NCBI GenBank assembly: GCA_942159475.1
Contig: OW804096.1
Span: forward strand, 139,365,442 to 139,429,441
Length of the DNA: 64,000 nucleotides
Source of the DNA: Sthenelais limicola
Taxonomy: Eukaryota; Annelida; Polychaeta; Phyllodocida; Sigalionidae
Direction: 5' to 3'
In this document: one piece after another, positions 23,132 through 35,146 of the stretch
How the letters are laid out: the number at the start of each line of letters is the position of its first letter
How positions within the stretch are numbered: position 1 is the stretch's first letter
The notes under the pieces: generated by a model
What the model was told of the DNA's origin: nothing
Seen by the model: only the letters and a program-made list of their open reading frames with translations
Databases searched by the model: none
Translations under genes and position numbers: made by a program

Positions 23132-23366
23132 GGGTCAGATCTTTCAGAAAATGTACAATTCGCCTTGACCATCCTCTAAAATAACCCACATTTAAGACAG
23201 GAATGAGCTTCAAGATATAGTTTAACATAGCAAAACTGATACTTTAAATCAACGCAATACCAAATATACTCAGATATACCCGGTATTTATCATTTTTCAG
23301 TCTAATTTAGCAATGTTTCTTAAACGTGTAGAGCTGCCAATCATACATTTTCCGACGATCTGACCC
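23132..23366 (-). mobile_element. MITE-A copy, alpha
   Basis: Full 235 bp; ATAT on both sides; right end CGACGATCTGACCC. Confidence 0.9.
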
Positions 23367-23466
23367 ATATATCCTCCCTTCATGAGTCAGCTGTTGCTGG
23401 GATATATTGATCTCATCATCGACCTTCCCCTTGGTATTCACATCCTATAGGAGGACATTTGTATGT

Positions 23467-23701
23467 GGGTCAGATTCTCAAAAAATGTACAATTCAACTT
23501 CACCAATCTTCTCAAATAACCCAAATTTCAGACGGAAATAAAGTTCAAAATACAGTTCAACCTAACTAAACTGATTGCTAGAATCAATGCAATGCCGAAT
23601 ATACTCGAATTTACCTACTATTGACCAAATTTCAGTCTAATTTAGCAGAATTGGCCAAAAGTGTAGATCTGCCAATTGTACATTTTCTGAGAATCTGACC
23701 C
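23467..23701 (-). mobile_element. MITE-A copy, beta
   Basis: Full 235 bp; ATGT on both sides. Confidence 0.93.
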
Positions 23702-23765
23702 ATGTAGCAATGTGGACATTGAAATTGATATATTGAGTGCCATTTGCATTACATTTTTAGATGTA

Positions 23766-23943
23766 CAGTGGCACCTCTCTATTGAAACCACCCTTGGGAC
23801 TGAACGATTTGTGATCTCATAGCGAGGTGGTCTCATTAGAGGGGCTAATCTAATAAGAGAAAAGCAATTTGGGAGTGAGAGAAACTGGTCTTAATAGAGG
23901 GGTGGTCTCTATAGAGAGGTGGTCTTTAAGTGAGGTTCCACTG
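23766..23943. mobile_element. pogo-like (Tc1/mariner) MITE
   Basis: A 178-bp element with ends CAGTGGCACCTC and GAGGTTCCACTG, flanked by TA on both sides. Inner repeats of GGTGGTCTC and TAGAGGGG are typical of short pogo/Tigger derivatives (established for the superfamily: CAGT-type ends, TA target). No transposase. Confidence 0.85.
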
Positions 23944-23979
23944 TATACCAAACTACTAGGGTATTGTCCCATCTATATA

Positions 23980-24220
23980 GGAGTCAGATTGTCAGACAAT
24001 GCACAATCTACAGTTCTACACATCTATCAAATTCTGCTATTAAAAATTAGAGTGAAGATTGATAAATACTAGGTATATCTGAGTGTATTCTGTATGGTAT
24101 TCATTCAATAAATGTGTCTGGTTACGTTGAACTGTATTTTGAACCTGATTTCCCTCTTAAATGTGGGTTATTTGAGAGGATTGGTGAAGGCTAATTGTAC
24201 ATTTTCCGGCGATCTCACCC
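23980..24220 (+). mobile_element. MITE-A copy, gamma
   Basis: Left end GGAGTCAGATTGTCAG, right end second-type GGCGATCTCACCC. A small duplication lies near TGCTATTAAAAATTAG. Confidence 0.88.
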
Positions 24221-24420
24221 ATTAAAGTTTCCTTGAGCCGATGCAGTGTGGTATGGTTTACACAAGACCATACTACGACTGTGCATAACTCCAGTCTAGA
24301 CGACTGCCTACACGACAGTTATTCCCACTGCTGCTTCATTCACAAATTAGCATTTCACACTGAAATGGCATCCCTGTTTTAAAAACAACAACAAAGAATG
24401 GAAATTAAATATGTATGTAT

Positions 24421-24655
24421 GGGTCAGATTTTCAGAAAATGTACATTTGGCAGCTCTACACATTTAGGAAATTCTCCTAAATTAGGCTGAAAAGAGAAGA
24501 ATACCAGGTATATTTGAGTATATTTGGTATCGCATGGATTAAAAGTATCAGTTCTGTTATGTTGAACTGCATTTTGAAGCTCATTTTTGTCTTAAATGTG
24601 GGTTATTTGAGAGGATTGACGAAGGCGAATTGTACATTTTCTGAAAATCTTACCC
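24421..24655 (+). mobile_element. MITE-A copy, alpha
   Basis: Full 235 bp. The right end CTTACCC shares its variant with the copy at 42503, and the two are strikingly similar overall (both carry TGTACATTTGG and AAAAGAGAAGAATACC). Confidence 0.93.
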
Positions 24656-24730
24656 ATATACATAACGCGGCAACCATTCCACCCCCTTCCCTCCCTAATA
24701 AAGCACACACTTTACAGCAATTTCTCATAC

Positions 24731-25068
24731 GGGTCAGATCTTGTGAAAATGTACTATTCACCTTTACCAATCCTCTCAAATAACCCATATTTAAGACTGA
24801 AATGAGCTTTAAAATGCAGTTTAACATTGCAAAACTGATACTTTAAATCAACGAGATACCTAATATATCGAGAAATACCTGGTATTCATCATTTTTCAGC
24901 TTAATTTAGCAGAAGTTCCTACATGTGTAGAGCTGCTGATTGTACATTTTTTTATTTTTTTAAAAAATATTTTTATTGGCCACATTACATTACAAATTCA
25001 TTTCATATTCAAATAAAAAATACGCATAACAAACAGAGCTGTTATATTTCGTGCGTATGATCTGACCC
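24731..25068 (-). mobile_element. MITE-A copy, alpha, with retroelement tail inside
   Basis: ATAC on both sides. The right terminal repeat is split after TGTACATTTTTT by a 108-bp insertion at 24949-25056. Confidence 0.9.
24949..25056 (-). mobile_element. Retroelement 3' end, family F
   Basis: On the minus strand it ends GGCCAATAAAAATATTTTTT plus an A-rich tail, with TACGCATAACAAACAGAGCT-type sequence upstream on the plus strand. The same block recurs at 53725-53832. It is inserted in a MITE-A terminal repeat. Confidence 0.65.
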
Positions 25069-25350
25069 ATACATGTTTATGAACAGTAACTCAAATCCCC
25101 AGACTCATGTGGAGACCTAGCTACCATTCAATCCTCTTAGCTTTCACATTAGTATACTTATCATGTCAGTTCATTGGATATGTAACAACTTCACAAATAC
25201 AAATGTCTTTGAGAGAAGTATTAGGAAAAACCTGTTGAAGGAAATTTATGCTTTATATCTTCACAAGGCACGATTATGAATAAACTTTATCAAAAGGGGT
25301 GTGGCCTAGCAAATAAATCCATTTAAGATATTTTTTTAGTTTAGTTCTTT
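25069..25350. other. Unique DNA
   Basis: Nothing recognised. Confidence 0.4.
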
Positions 25351-25687
25351 AAAGGTGGTCTCCACTGGACGTGGAATAGGGTCCTGTCGGAAGAACTGTC
25401 TTCTGAAAACTGACTGAGGCACGAGACCCATTCTCCATGTAGGCCATAAGTATGTAATATGGAAAATAAAAGTTTATATATATATACTGGCTGCGTTAAG
25501 CTCTGCGTTAAGCTCTGCGGTATGCCTTGCGATAGTGCTGTGTTTGTGAGAAGTGGAGAGTTCCTGAGTACATCATTCACTGACCATGTAGGCAGGACCT
25601 CGTCATTCCTAACCACCTACAGAACCAGCACAGCACCATCGCAAGGCTTACCGCAGAGCTTACCGCAGCCAGTGGAGACCACCCTTT
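25351..25687. mobile_element. MITE-L, 337-bp element
   Basis: Ends AAAGGTGGTCTCCACTGG and its inverted form CCAGTGGAGACCACCCTTT. A second inverted pair lies inside (GCGGTATGCCTTGCGATAGTG against the CATCGCAAGGCTTACCGC region), plus a tandem GCGTTAAGCTCT duplication. No clear target duplication and only one copy in the window. Superfamily unassigned. Confidence 0.7.
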
Positions 25688-25857
25688 AGTTACATCAATG
25701 TCGTATACACTTCTTAATTCCTGTTATTCTATCATTATATACAGCTTTGAAGACCTTCATGAAAATCAGATAAAATGAAAGCGTACTGTGAGATCAAAGA
25801 GAAAGAAAAAGCAAGAGAAATTATTATTTCATGTTATGAATCCTTTCATCAGTATGT

Positions 25858-26093
25858 GGGTCAGATTTTCAGAAAGTGCACAATGTACAGTTCTACACAT
25901 CTATCACATTTCTGCTAAATTAGAGTGAAAAGTGATAAATACTAGGTATATCTGAGTGTATTCTGTATGGTATTCATTCAATAAATCTGTCTGGTTATGT
26001 TGAACTGTATTTTGAGCCTGATTTTCGTCTTACATTTGGGTTATTTGAGAGGATTGGTGAAGGCCAATTGTACATTTTCTGAACATTGGACCC
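25858..26093 (+). mobile_element. MITE-A copy, gamma
   Basis: 236 bp; right end altered to GAACATTGGACCC. Confidence 0.9.
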
Positions 26094-26555
26094 AAGTGAG
26101 TCCACTAAAAGATCAATCGGAAAAGCATGAGGTAAACCTAAAGAGAACAAGCTGAAAAATATAGAAAAACAGAAAATCGGAAAGGAAGAATTTGTTTCTA
26201 TGTTGAAAGAGAAGATGAAGCTTTGATAGCTAGATAACAAACCATTATGACAAGTATGTTAATAGCCTTAAATCAAATCCTCCTAATCTTTGGTCTTCCT
26301 GTTACGTTAATACATACAGTATAGTGGATATTATCACTTTATAATATAATGATACGCTGTGCTATAAGATAAGATACTACTTTATTTAGTTGATTCAATA
26401 GAGATTCCATCATACTGTATTTGAAAAGATGAGATTAGTACTTCTATATCTTTCATGTCTGACAAAATAGTTACTGATATTTGTGGATGAACAATCACTG
26501 GTAAAGTAGTTAAATATATTCCCTTATGAAGTAAGGCTTAGTGACGCATAGATAT

Positions 26556-26790
26556 GGGTCAGATTTTCAGAAAATGTACAATTCACCTTCACCAATCTTC
26601 TCAAATAACCCAAATTTCAGACGGAAATAAAGTTCAAAATACAGTTCAACCTAACCAAACTGATTGCTAGAATTAATGCAATGCTGAATATACTCGAATT
26701 TACCTAATATTGACCAAATTGCAGCCTAATTTAGCAGAATTTACTAAATATGTACAGCTGCCAATTGTACATTTTCTGAAAATCTGACCC
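26556..26790 (-). mobile_element. MITE-A copy, beta
   Basis: Full 235 bp; ATAT on both sides; nested in B-type sequence. Confidence 0.93.
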
Positions 26791-27034
26791 ATATATCCAA
26801 TACGGTGTCAGGACAGGCACTCATTTAATAGTCTTGAACTTTGGTACATTATTTTCATTTTTGAAGATTTTATTTCCACTGGGGAAACATTTCCCAGTTA
26901 CCTGGGTTTTTCGAATGCGCCCAGCTTGGCGTAACAATGAGTAATTGAGAGAAAGACCATAAACAGATTTGCCAATTACAGATGATTAAATTGAAATTGA
27001 TGGCTAGGTATAGCATTGAGTAAATGTAGTATGA

Positions 27035-27259
27035 GGGTCAGATTTTCAGAAAATGTACAATTGGCAGCTGTACACATGTAGTAAATTCTGCAAAAATAGG
27101 CTGCAACTTGGCCAATACTAGGTAAATTCGGCATTGCATTAATTCTAGCAATCAGTTTGGTTAGGTAGAACTGTATTTTGAACTTTATTATCGTCTGAAA
27201 TTTGGGTTATTTGAGAAGATTGGCGAAGTTGAATTGTACATTTTTTGAAAATCTGACCC
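27035..27259 (+). mobile_element. MITE-A copy, beta
   Basis: 225 bp with a deletion before CGGCATTGCATT; ATGA on both sides. Confidence 0.93.
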
Positions 27260-28594
27260 ATGAGGATGTACACATCGGACAATTACAAACTATCAGATTG
27301 GAATTTAATACATAATTGAAAACAGTGCTCCAGGGGATAATCACTAACTAAGAGTGTGACCCCAGTGTGAGAGTAAGAGGTGATAATGATCCTAAGAAGT
27401 AAATTATACAGTATAACAAGAAGAAATAGGAGATAATATTGTATTTATATACAACTATAAGAACGCTACATACTCCTAAAGTGAAAACATACCTACAATA
27501 GAAAAGAAAACTTATTTTTTTACCTAAGTTTTTTTTACCTAAGGCTAATTTCTCTGTGACATATCACAAATATAGCCCCTCACCCCCAAGTTATTTTTCC
27601 CAAAGCTGTGGCCACTCCTTTGCGAAACCCAATCAGCTTCTGTTGGGTTATTTGGGCGGGACTCTATCCTTGGATCGTCCTATAATCCGATAGGATTGAC
27701 CAATAGTTAGAGATTATCTCACTACTCAGGGGATCATCGCAGGGGATCATGATAACATAGATTTCTGCACGAATCTATTGAATTCATATTGGCTTCAGTG
27801 CCTTCCTGCAACATCAATCTTTATACTTTCCCCCAGTTACACTATTGTGATAGTCATAGGAAGAGAAACACTGTAAATATTTGTTTGATATGTGCTTGCG
27901 TGTGAACCAGGCACTTTACAAGTGTACTTCCATATTATTTTATAAGAAAATTAATAATATTATAATATAAAATGTATATCAAATGTTCAACATGAATTCC
28001 TCCATGTGGTTGATTTTTTTTTCTTTTACTAATTATAATATTTTTAATTAATAATATTATCTTTTACACATTTCTCAATCTTCTCGTCAGGGAAAACTCA
28101 AATTTGCCCGTTTGTACAAGATCATTTGAAAATTGCACATATTATATACATAACAGAAAAAAATCTGTAAAAACAGCCTATGCTCGATTGAGATGAATAA
28201 ATAATGAAGACATATCTAATGAATTGTATGCTTGATTAAGATCAACGATGTAGATAGATCCGATGAATTGAAAATGTTAAACTGTTCTAGAACTTAGTAG
28301 TATGTAGAGTATGAACTTTGAAGTTGACAAGAATGAGAAATAGGTGTGGTAGACTGATATGTAAAGCGATAATGGTAATAAGAAAATGAGTAATTATTAT
28401 CAGGTGGCGACCTGGATGTTATTCAGAAGTCCAGAAATTTTACCCGCGAGTATTTTTGGGTGGTGTTACTTACTGATTTTGTGTCTGTTTTTGGGCGTTG
28501 GGGTTTGTTATTTTCACGGAAATAGAACCCATCCACCCACCCACCCTGTCTCTACCCCTCCTACCTACAATATCCATTTGATTTAGTGTTAATA

Positions 28595-28627
28595 AAGCCT
28601 AGTCACCACATGGTGGTGACTAGGCTT
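28595..28627. repeat. 15-bp-arm hairpin
   Basis: Perfect arms AAGCCTAGTCACCAC and GTGGTGACTAGGCTT around ATG. Confidence 0.8.
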
Positions 28628-29120
28628 CACAAGCCATCCTCCACAAGCCACCCTATAAATAGGCCTACTGTGAGTGAACATGCCTCAGTGAGCGTGGGTA
28701 TTATGTAATGGTGGCAGTGACCAGTATTGAAGCTATGTAAACACAGTGCATGTGTACTAGAGGGGAGGAGGTCCGAAAGGGCTAGCTGGGACTCAGAACA
28801 AATTGGGTGCCACTTTTTATATTTAAAATTGCTACTTTCCTGTACCATATTATACATAAGTTGTCCCCTGAAAAGGCCTCATGAGGATTAAAACTTGCCA
28901 TTCAGACGATGTAATGGTACCCATTTAGATGGGAAAACATAAAAAACAGGTCCATGGCTGGGAGTTCTGTATAACTGAGAAGACCAGAAAGCATACCGCT
29001 GGATTGGGTTGTGTTGGGATCTGACTTTTAGGCTAGTTGCTTGTATAAATAAAGAAAAACAGTTGCCGACGAGGTCCCGTCCACGCACCCTACCACCTCC
29101 ACCCCACCCCCACCCCTAGT

Positions 29121-29148
29121 GCTGCTCAGTGCGTAGGCACTGAGCAGC
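29121..29148. repeat. 12-bp-arm hairpin
   Basis: Perfect arms GCTGCTCAGTGC and GCACTGAGCAGC around GTAG, next to a C-rich stretch. Confidence 0.7.
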
Positions 29149-29275
29149 GGCCTATGCAGTGGCGCTAGCGGGAGACACCATTTTCGGCGCTTGTTGATAT
29201 ATTTCACGGCAATGGCCGTCCATTCGAATCTTCCCAACGGGATCTTTCGAGCTATACCTGACCCTAGCGTTATAT

Positions 29276-29510
29276 GGGTCAGATTTTCAGAAATTGTACA
29301 ATTGGCAGCTGTATACAATTAGTATATTCTGCTAAATTAGGCTGCAATTTGGTCAATACTAGGTAAATTTGAGTATATTCGGCATTTCAATGATTCTAGC
29401 AATCTGTTTGGTTAGGTTGAACTGTATTTTGAATTTTATTTTCGTCTGAAATTTGGGTTATTTGAGAAGATTGGCGAAGGTGAATTGTACATTTTCTGAA
29501 AATCTGACCC
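29276..29510 (+). mobile_element. MITE-A copy, beta
   Basis: Full 235 bp; ATAT on both sides. Confidence 0.93.
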
Positions 29511-29867
29511 ATATATAGACAATATTGTTCCAGTAATCACTAGCTAATATCATTGCTTACTAATATACGGTAGTTCTCACACCTGACACAAAGCTGAATG
29601 AGCATTTATTTCGTTGGCAGAGACAGCAGCAATTCCCTTTTCTTCTACTATGTACGTAGGACCGTGATAACGGGTACGACTGTTCCAATTTTAGAGAGTA
29701 GCTGGTGGCGGCTTTTTTCAAAAGTGGTAGTCGTGGGAGAGTCCAGGGGTATTTGAGCAACGTAAGGAAGTTTAAAGGTGGTCTAAATCCGCCCTGTAGG
29801 GGGCGGGTCGGTTGCGCAAAGTCAAGTTCACCCATTTGTCTATTCTCCTCATGTAAAACCCTAGACA

Positions 29868-29910
29868 AATAAAGTATTTTTCAATTTCAATTCAATTCAA
29901 TTGAAAAACT
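29868..29910 (+). mobile_element. Retroelement 3' tail with AATTC repeats
   Basis: GACAAATAAAGTATTTTTC is followed by repeated CAATT units, matching the tail of the insertion at 40143-40312. A non-LTR retroelement terminus with pentanucleotide tail is the likely identity; the 5' limit is not visible. Confidence 0.55.
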
Positions 29911-30100
29911 GTATAGGCAACGCGACAAGACATCGACAGGGTCGACACGCGTCTTTGCTAAAAAAAGGTATAAATGTATTGGCCTTTATTTGTAATAAAA
30001 AAGATAACTGTCATATGCAGGGAAAGTAAATCTGATATCCTTCCCAGTGAAATACAGGAACAAATGTAGATTGTGTATGATGGCACACTTGAGAGTACAT

Positions 30101-30261
30101 AGGTCAGATTTTCAGAAAATGTACAATTGGCAGCTCTACAGATTTAGTAGATTCTGTTAAATTAGGCTGCAATTTGGTCAATACTAGGTAAATTTGAGTA
30201 TATTTGGGTTATTTGAGAAGATTGGCGAATTTGAATTGTACATTTTCTGAAAATCTGACCC
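30101..30261 (+). mobile_element. MITE-A copy, beta, internally deleted
   Basis: 161 bp: both ends are intact but sequence between GAGTATATTTGG and GTTATTTGAG is missing. The deletion joins two short TTTGG-like words, suggesting slippage or microhomology. Confidence 0.88.
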
Positions 30262-30352
30262 ATATATGCATCCAACTCCAGCTAACTCCAAGGCAACACA
30301 CCTTATAACTCCCGCCCATAATGCATGTGAAACCACAGCGGAAGTATTAGAT

Positions 30353-30579
30353 GGGTCAGATTTTCAGAAAAAGTACAATTAGCAGCTGTACACTTTTAGT
30401 AAATTCTGCTAAATTAGACTGCAAATTGGTCAATTCTAGGTAAATTCGAGTATACATATTCGGCATTGCATCTGTTTGGTTAGGTTGAACTGTGTTTTGA
30501 ACTTTATTTCCGTCTGAAATTTCGCTTATTTGAGAGGATTAGTGAAGATGAATTGTACATTTCCTGGCGACTACACCCA
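30353..30579 (+). mobile_element. MITE-A copy, beta, mixed ends
   Basis: Left end first type; right end CTGGCGACTACACCC (second type). Confidence 0.9.
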
Positions 30580-30774
30580 GTAATGTAATGAAAGAGTACA
30601 TTCACACCCGGTGAGTGTGGGAGTGAGTGAATCCATGTGGGAATGAGGGAGTGGGTGACTGAGGGAGTTAGTTACATTGATCAGGAAATATTTGCCTTCC
30701 AATACAACAATTGTGAAGTCCCTGACAACGTATTGGACTTGGGAGGGAAACAGATCGATGTGGGCAAATCATAT

Positions 30775-31009
30775 GGGTCAGATTTTCAGAAAATGTACAA
30801 TTGGCAGCTGTACACATTTAGTAAATTCTGCTAAATTAGGCTGCAATTTGGTCAATACTAGGTAAATTTGAGTATATTTGGCATTGCATTGATTCTAGCA
30901 ATCTGTTTGGTTAGATTGAACTGAATTTTGGACTTTATTTTCGTCTGAAATTTGGGTTATTTGAGAGGATTGGTGAAGGTGAATTGTACATTTTCTGAAA
31001 ATCTGACCC
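30775..31009 (+). mobile_element. MITE-A copy, beta
   Basis: Full 235 bp; flanks ATAT and ACAT. Very close to the copy at 52349 (shared ACTGAATTTTGGACTTT). Confidence 0.93.
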
Positions 31010-31259
31010 ACATGATGGCGATGTGTCGTCCCAGCTGACATCGCGCACTTGTATCGTTATCTGTACTGATGTATGTTATTGTACTGATATACTAGCCAGT
31101 CAATAAATGGTTCCATTAGTAGTGTGGCATTATTGCAATTGTAAAACTCCAGGAAAATTACCTTCATTCCCTATAGCTTGTTCACAATGCATACCTACCA
31201 ATGTGTTCTATTGATGATTTCCCTTCAGCCGACTATCGATATATTGGGGATTCTGACCA

Positions 31260-31623
31260 GGCCAAAAAAAATAATAGGTGTGTTAGGTGCGATTTATCTG
31301 GCTGAAAACTAGGTAGTGGGGGGGGGGGTTAATTTTGTTGTTGTTATTTTTTTTTGTTTGGAAACCACCTCCCAGGAACTGAAAAAAAATGTCTATTTTA
31401 TAACTATAGTTGTTTTAAACATGGGAAATGTGCTTTTTGACAGTTTTGGGTTAGGAAAACCCGTTTTCCTGCTTTTATAAGCTCATTTTGTCAAAAAATC
31501 CAAAAAAAGTACGATATGATGGTGAAAAAATCAGGTTTGGTAATTTTTTTTTAGGTAGGGTAAGGTTTTTCTAGGTACGGGGGGAGGGGATGTAAATCGG
31601 AAACACACCTATTTTTTTTTGCC
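31260..31623. mobile_element. MITE-D copy 3 (PIF/Harbinger-like)
   Basis: 364 bp, ends GGCCAAAA and TTTTTGCC, CCA on both sides. Orientation is opposite to copy 1. Confidence 0.8.
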
Positions 31624-31965
31624 CCACCAAGTCTTTGGAATCATTTGATCAGCGTTACTTTATAGTATATATAATCGTTTTTATTTCTATAAAAACAGGA
31701 TAGAGAAACATGGTTGGCACTCTCTATAAACAGGTCTTCCAGGCGGGCCATAACAAATCGCATGAAACATATTTATTTATTCATAGTATTTGTGATATGT
31801 GTCACTTAAGAGTAACATTAACGAATGTCATATATATATATATATAAGTAACAGTATACTCTAGTGTCCACTTCTTATGTTTAGCATGATAGAGATCATA
31901 TGTAGAAATATGTATGGATACAAATGTCAAATATTATCACTGTCCAATGGATCCCCAAGGTTTCT

Positions 31966-32194
31966 GGGTCAAGTCTTCAGAAAATGTACAATTCACCTTG
32001 ACCAATCCTCTCAAATGACCCAAATTTAAGAGAAAAGTGACGTTCAAAATACAGTTTAACACAATAAAAGAACCATTTTATATCAACACAATGCCAAAGA
32101 TACCCTGATATACCAATTATTCACATTTTTTGCAGTCAATTTTGTTACCAAATTTGTAGAGCTGCCGAATGTGCTTTTTCTGAAAATCCGACCC
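31966..32194 (-). mobile_element. MITE-A copy, divergent
   Basis: Left end GGGTCAAGTCTTCAG, right end CTGAAAATCCGACCC; flanks TTCT and TCCT. Confidence 0.85.
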
Positions 32195-32224
32195 TCCTTT
32201 ACTTAACAAAGACCAGGAACACAA

Positions 32225-32450
32225 GGGTCAGATTTTTAGAAAATGTACAATTGGCCTTCACCAATTCTCTCAAATAACCCACATTTCAGACAGAAATGAA
32301 CTTCAAAATGCTGTTTAACATAACAGAACTGATACTTTAAATCAATGCGATACCAAATATACTCAGATATACCCAAAATGTATCATATTTTTAGCAGAAA
32401 TTACTAAATGTGTACAGCTGCCAATTGTACATTTTCTGAAAATCTGACCC
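32225..32450 (-). mobile_element. MITE-A copy, alpha
   Basis: ACAA on both sides. A short deletion lies near the right (TATCATATTTTTAGCAG). Confidence 0.92.
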
Positions 32451-32634
32451 ACAAGTTACATTTCTGGCCTCAGACTCCTTTTGTGCTGTCTTAAGGGGCA
32501 TAAAGACATAACTATATGAATATGTAACATGTTGTATAAGATCTACCAAAGAAACCTTAAACAGTCTACGTTGGTGTGTATGAGTGGTAGCCTGCATACC
32601 TTCACTGAGTATGGTGGTATACATGGGTGAAGTC

Positions 32635-32859
32635 ACCAGAAAATGTACAATTCACCTTCACCAATCCTCTCAAATAACCCAAAGTTCAGATAAAAATAAA
32701 GTTGAAAATACAGTTCAACCTAACCAAACAGATTGCTAGAATCAATACAATGCCAAATATACTCGAATTTACCTAATATTGACCAAATTGCAGCCTAATT
32801 GAGCAAAATTTACTAAGTGTGTACAGCTGCCAATTGTACATTTTCTGAAAATCTGACCC
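32635..32859 (-). mobile_element. MITE-A copy, beta, mixed ends
   Basis: Left end GGGTGAAGTCACCAG (second type), right end CTGAAAATCTGACCC. Confidence 0.9.
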
Positions 32860-33114
32860 AGTTAAGGTGTTTTACACTTGTGTTAAACCTGTAAAATATC
32901 AAATATTATTAAGTATGATATATTGTGATACTCAGATCATTCTCCAGATCATTTCTCACGTTTAACGATGTCCATATCAAATCGTTATGTTTGGCTCTAT
33001 ATTATTTTATTAAAATTGATATCAATTATTGAGTGTAATATGTATTTTTAGATCGCCAGTTCTGCCTGGGGTTGTATACTGCATAACAAGGTCCACCAAT
33101 TTGTACAAGCTAAT

Positions 33115-33345
33115 GGGTCAGGTCGTCAGAACGTGTACAATTCGCACCTTTCACATTTAGCAAATTCTGCTAAATTAGGCTGAAAATGAGAAACACAAAG
33201 TATATCTGAGCATATTTGACATTGCATTGATTAAACAAATGTATTGGGTTGTGTTGAAATACATTTCCAACCACTTTTGCTGTAAATTTGGATAATTTGA
33301 GAGAATTAGCGAAGACGAATTGTACATTTTCTAACGGCCTGGCCC
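33115..33345 (+). mobile_element. MITE-A copy, old and divergent
   Basis: Left GGGTCAGGTCGTCAG, right CTAACGGCCTGGCCC; the middle has drifted from all three subtypes. Confidence 0.82.
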
Positions 33346-33662
33346 ACGTATATATTTTAGTAGCTCCGTGCATGGTAGAAGACCTCTAGGATTCCTGTCT
33401 ATGGAAGGCCACCAGCTGCGACAGTGGTCGACAGTGGCTTTAAGTGTAACCTCCTACATTTCCCTGGTACAAAACACCTTGTCCGCAGGGATATTCAAAA
33501 TACCTCAGTAAAAACGATAAGCCAAAGCAAAGGATTCAACGAAATGCAATACCTCCACACAGACATTCTGATGGACACATCCCAAGACAAATATTTAACA
33601 TTCAATATTCCATATTTCATAGGTCCAAATGCGAGGGTCATGGCCCCTTGCACAGTAGAGAA
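33346..33662. other. Unique DNA with an unsupported open frame
   Basis: An open frame from 33424 runs about 80 codons into the next MITE-A end. The predicted peptide has no recognised domain and no donor or acceptor bounds it. A decayed exon is possible but unsupported. Confidence 0.25.
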
Positions 33663-33800
33663 GGGTCAGATTTTCAGAAAATGCACAATCTACAGTTCTA
33701 CACATATATCAAATTCTGCTAAATTAGAGTGAAAAGTGATAAATACTAGGGATATCTGAGTATATTCTGTATTGTATTCATTCAATAAATCTGCCTGGTT

Positions 33801-33853
33801 ATTTTTTTTAAAGATTTTATTTGTGTTCAGTCTTAGGTAAACCTAATAACTGT
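33801..33853 (-). mobile_element. Tiny retroelement tail inside MITE-A
   Basis: A T run followed by AAAGATTTTATTTGTGTTCAG; on the minus strand this reads as AATAAAATC plus an A tail. It resembles the piece at about 35475-35510 (AAAAGATTTTATTCAACATA). Confidence 0.5.
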
Positions 33854-33925
33854 ATGTTGAACTGTATTTTGAACCTGACTTTCCTCTTAAATTTGGGTTA
33901 TTTGAGAGGATTGGTGAAGGCCAAT

Positions 33926-34255
33926 AGGGGATTTGCATAGCCGCCATTTTGAATCCTGATTCGCATTGAATTATGGGACTAATGGTACTGTGTAAAATCT
34001 TTAGAAAACATGTCATGTTCAGCATGGGATATTTATCAAAGCTCTAATGTCAATATCCATGCGCTATACATGTTTCCATAATGCATAACCCCATCTTTCC
34101 CATCATGCATTTGGCTTTCACAGATTATTTATACAAGTTGTGATATTGGTGAAAACATTGTTGCAATTTTCGATAAAAATTTTGCCAATTATTTGGTATG
34201 TTAGATTTCAACTGAATCCATCCTAGCATGCACTGCACTGACATGCAAACCCCCT
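33926..34255 (+). mobile_element. MITE-C copy 2, nested in MITE-A
   Basis: 330 bp from AGGGGATTTGCATAGCC to GCAAACCCCCT, with AT on each side. Same orientation and very similar to copy 1 at 3890. Confidence 0.9.
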
Positions 34256-34280
34256 ATTGTACATTTTCTGAATATTCGAC

Positions 34281-34584
34281 TGCCGTGTTGTTCATATCCA
34301 CATTTCTTTGCCGAAATTCAGTGGCGAGGATTAAGGAAAAAATACGTTGAACACATGGAAGGTATTTGTGTAAGATTGTAAGAAGGCTCAATTCAACTTT
34401 TTGATTTGGATCTTTGTGAAGTATTTCCCGAGCTGAATAAAGCAGGTATTTTGCATTTAAAGGCTGTGAAATGCATCAAAACATGGTTTAGAAAACAGAA
34501 AACTCAATATTTATAGGTGTGTTTATCACAGATCTATCCCAAATAATATTTTAGATCTGAATATTTGCTCTACATTTCAAGTAT
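34281..34584. other. Unique AT-rich DNA
   Basis: Nothing recognised. Confidence 0.4.
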
Positions 34585-34819
34585 GGGTCAGATTTTCCGA
34601 AAATGTACAATTGGCAGCTGTAAACATTTAGTAAATTATGCTAAAATAGGCTGCAATTTGGCCAATACTATGTAAATTCGATTATATTTGGCATTGCATT
34701 GATTCTAGCAATCTGTTTGGTTAGGTTGAAGTGTATTCTGAACTTTATTTTCGTCTGAAATTTGGGTTATTTGAGAGGATTGGTGAAGATGAATTGTTCA
34801 TTTTCTAAAAATCTGACCC
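34585..34819 (+). mobile_element. MITE-A copy, beta
   Basis: Full 235 bp; flanks GTAT and ATGG. Confidence 0.92.
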
Positions 34820-35146
34820 ATGGTGATACTTATCCTAAACCAACCCTGAAATCGGGAGGAGGCGAAAACCAGGCTACGTAAAAGGCTAAAAAAAGTCACC
34901 TACTACTTTTGAACAATAACAAAAGCTCTGACTAATGTAATCAATTTAATTGAAAGTAAATTGAAAGTTGAAACTCCTCTGAATTCACGATGGCCCGTTA
35001 CATGCTGTAAAGATGGTTTTTAATTGAATTGATTTAATATCTTTTTTTTCTGCTTTATGTGTCTTTCAATTATCTAGTCATTAATTACAAAAACATAGAA
35101 GCTACAGATAAGCATTACTGAATGACACATAACTCCATCCCTATAT

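Larger units (their letters stand above)
26395..27567 (+). mobile_element. Degraded MITE-B copy split by two MITE-A copies
   Basis: B-type blocks lie at 26395-26550 (ATTTGAAAAGATGAGAT, GATGAACAATCACTGG), 26800-26860 (CTTGAACTTTGGTACATT) and 27450-27567 (AAAACATACCTACAA, CTGTGACATATCAC). MITE-A copies at 26556 and 27035 sit between them. The assignment of all three blocks to one element is inference. Confidence 0.45.
27568..29275. other. Unique DNA, no gene seen
   Basis: The longest repeat-poor stretch of the window apart from 10.9-12.7 kb. AT-rich to about 28400, mixed afterwards. Two hairpins (28595, 29121) are the only clear structures. Open frames of 60-100 codons on both strands lack splice signals and recognisable similarity. 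Confidence 0.4.
33663..34280 (+). mobile_element. MITE-A copy, gamma, carrying two insertions
   Basis: The left end is complete. A 50-bp T-rich piece (about 33801-33853) interrupts the GGTTATGTTGAACTG block, and a full MITE-C (33926-34255) splits the right end inside CAATTG. The terminal bases are damaged (ATTCGAC). Confidence 0.88.

Noticed and set aside
23642..24072. Short frames around 23.7-24.0 kb as genes
   Set aside because: They span MITE-A ends and the pogo-like MITE.
33424..33732. Open frame running into MITE-A as an exonised transposon
   Set aside because: No acceptor or donor of quality bounds it, and the peptide is not recognised.
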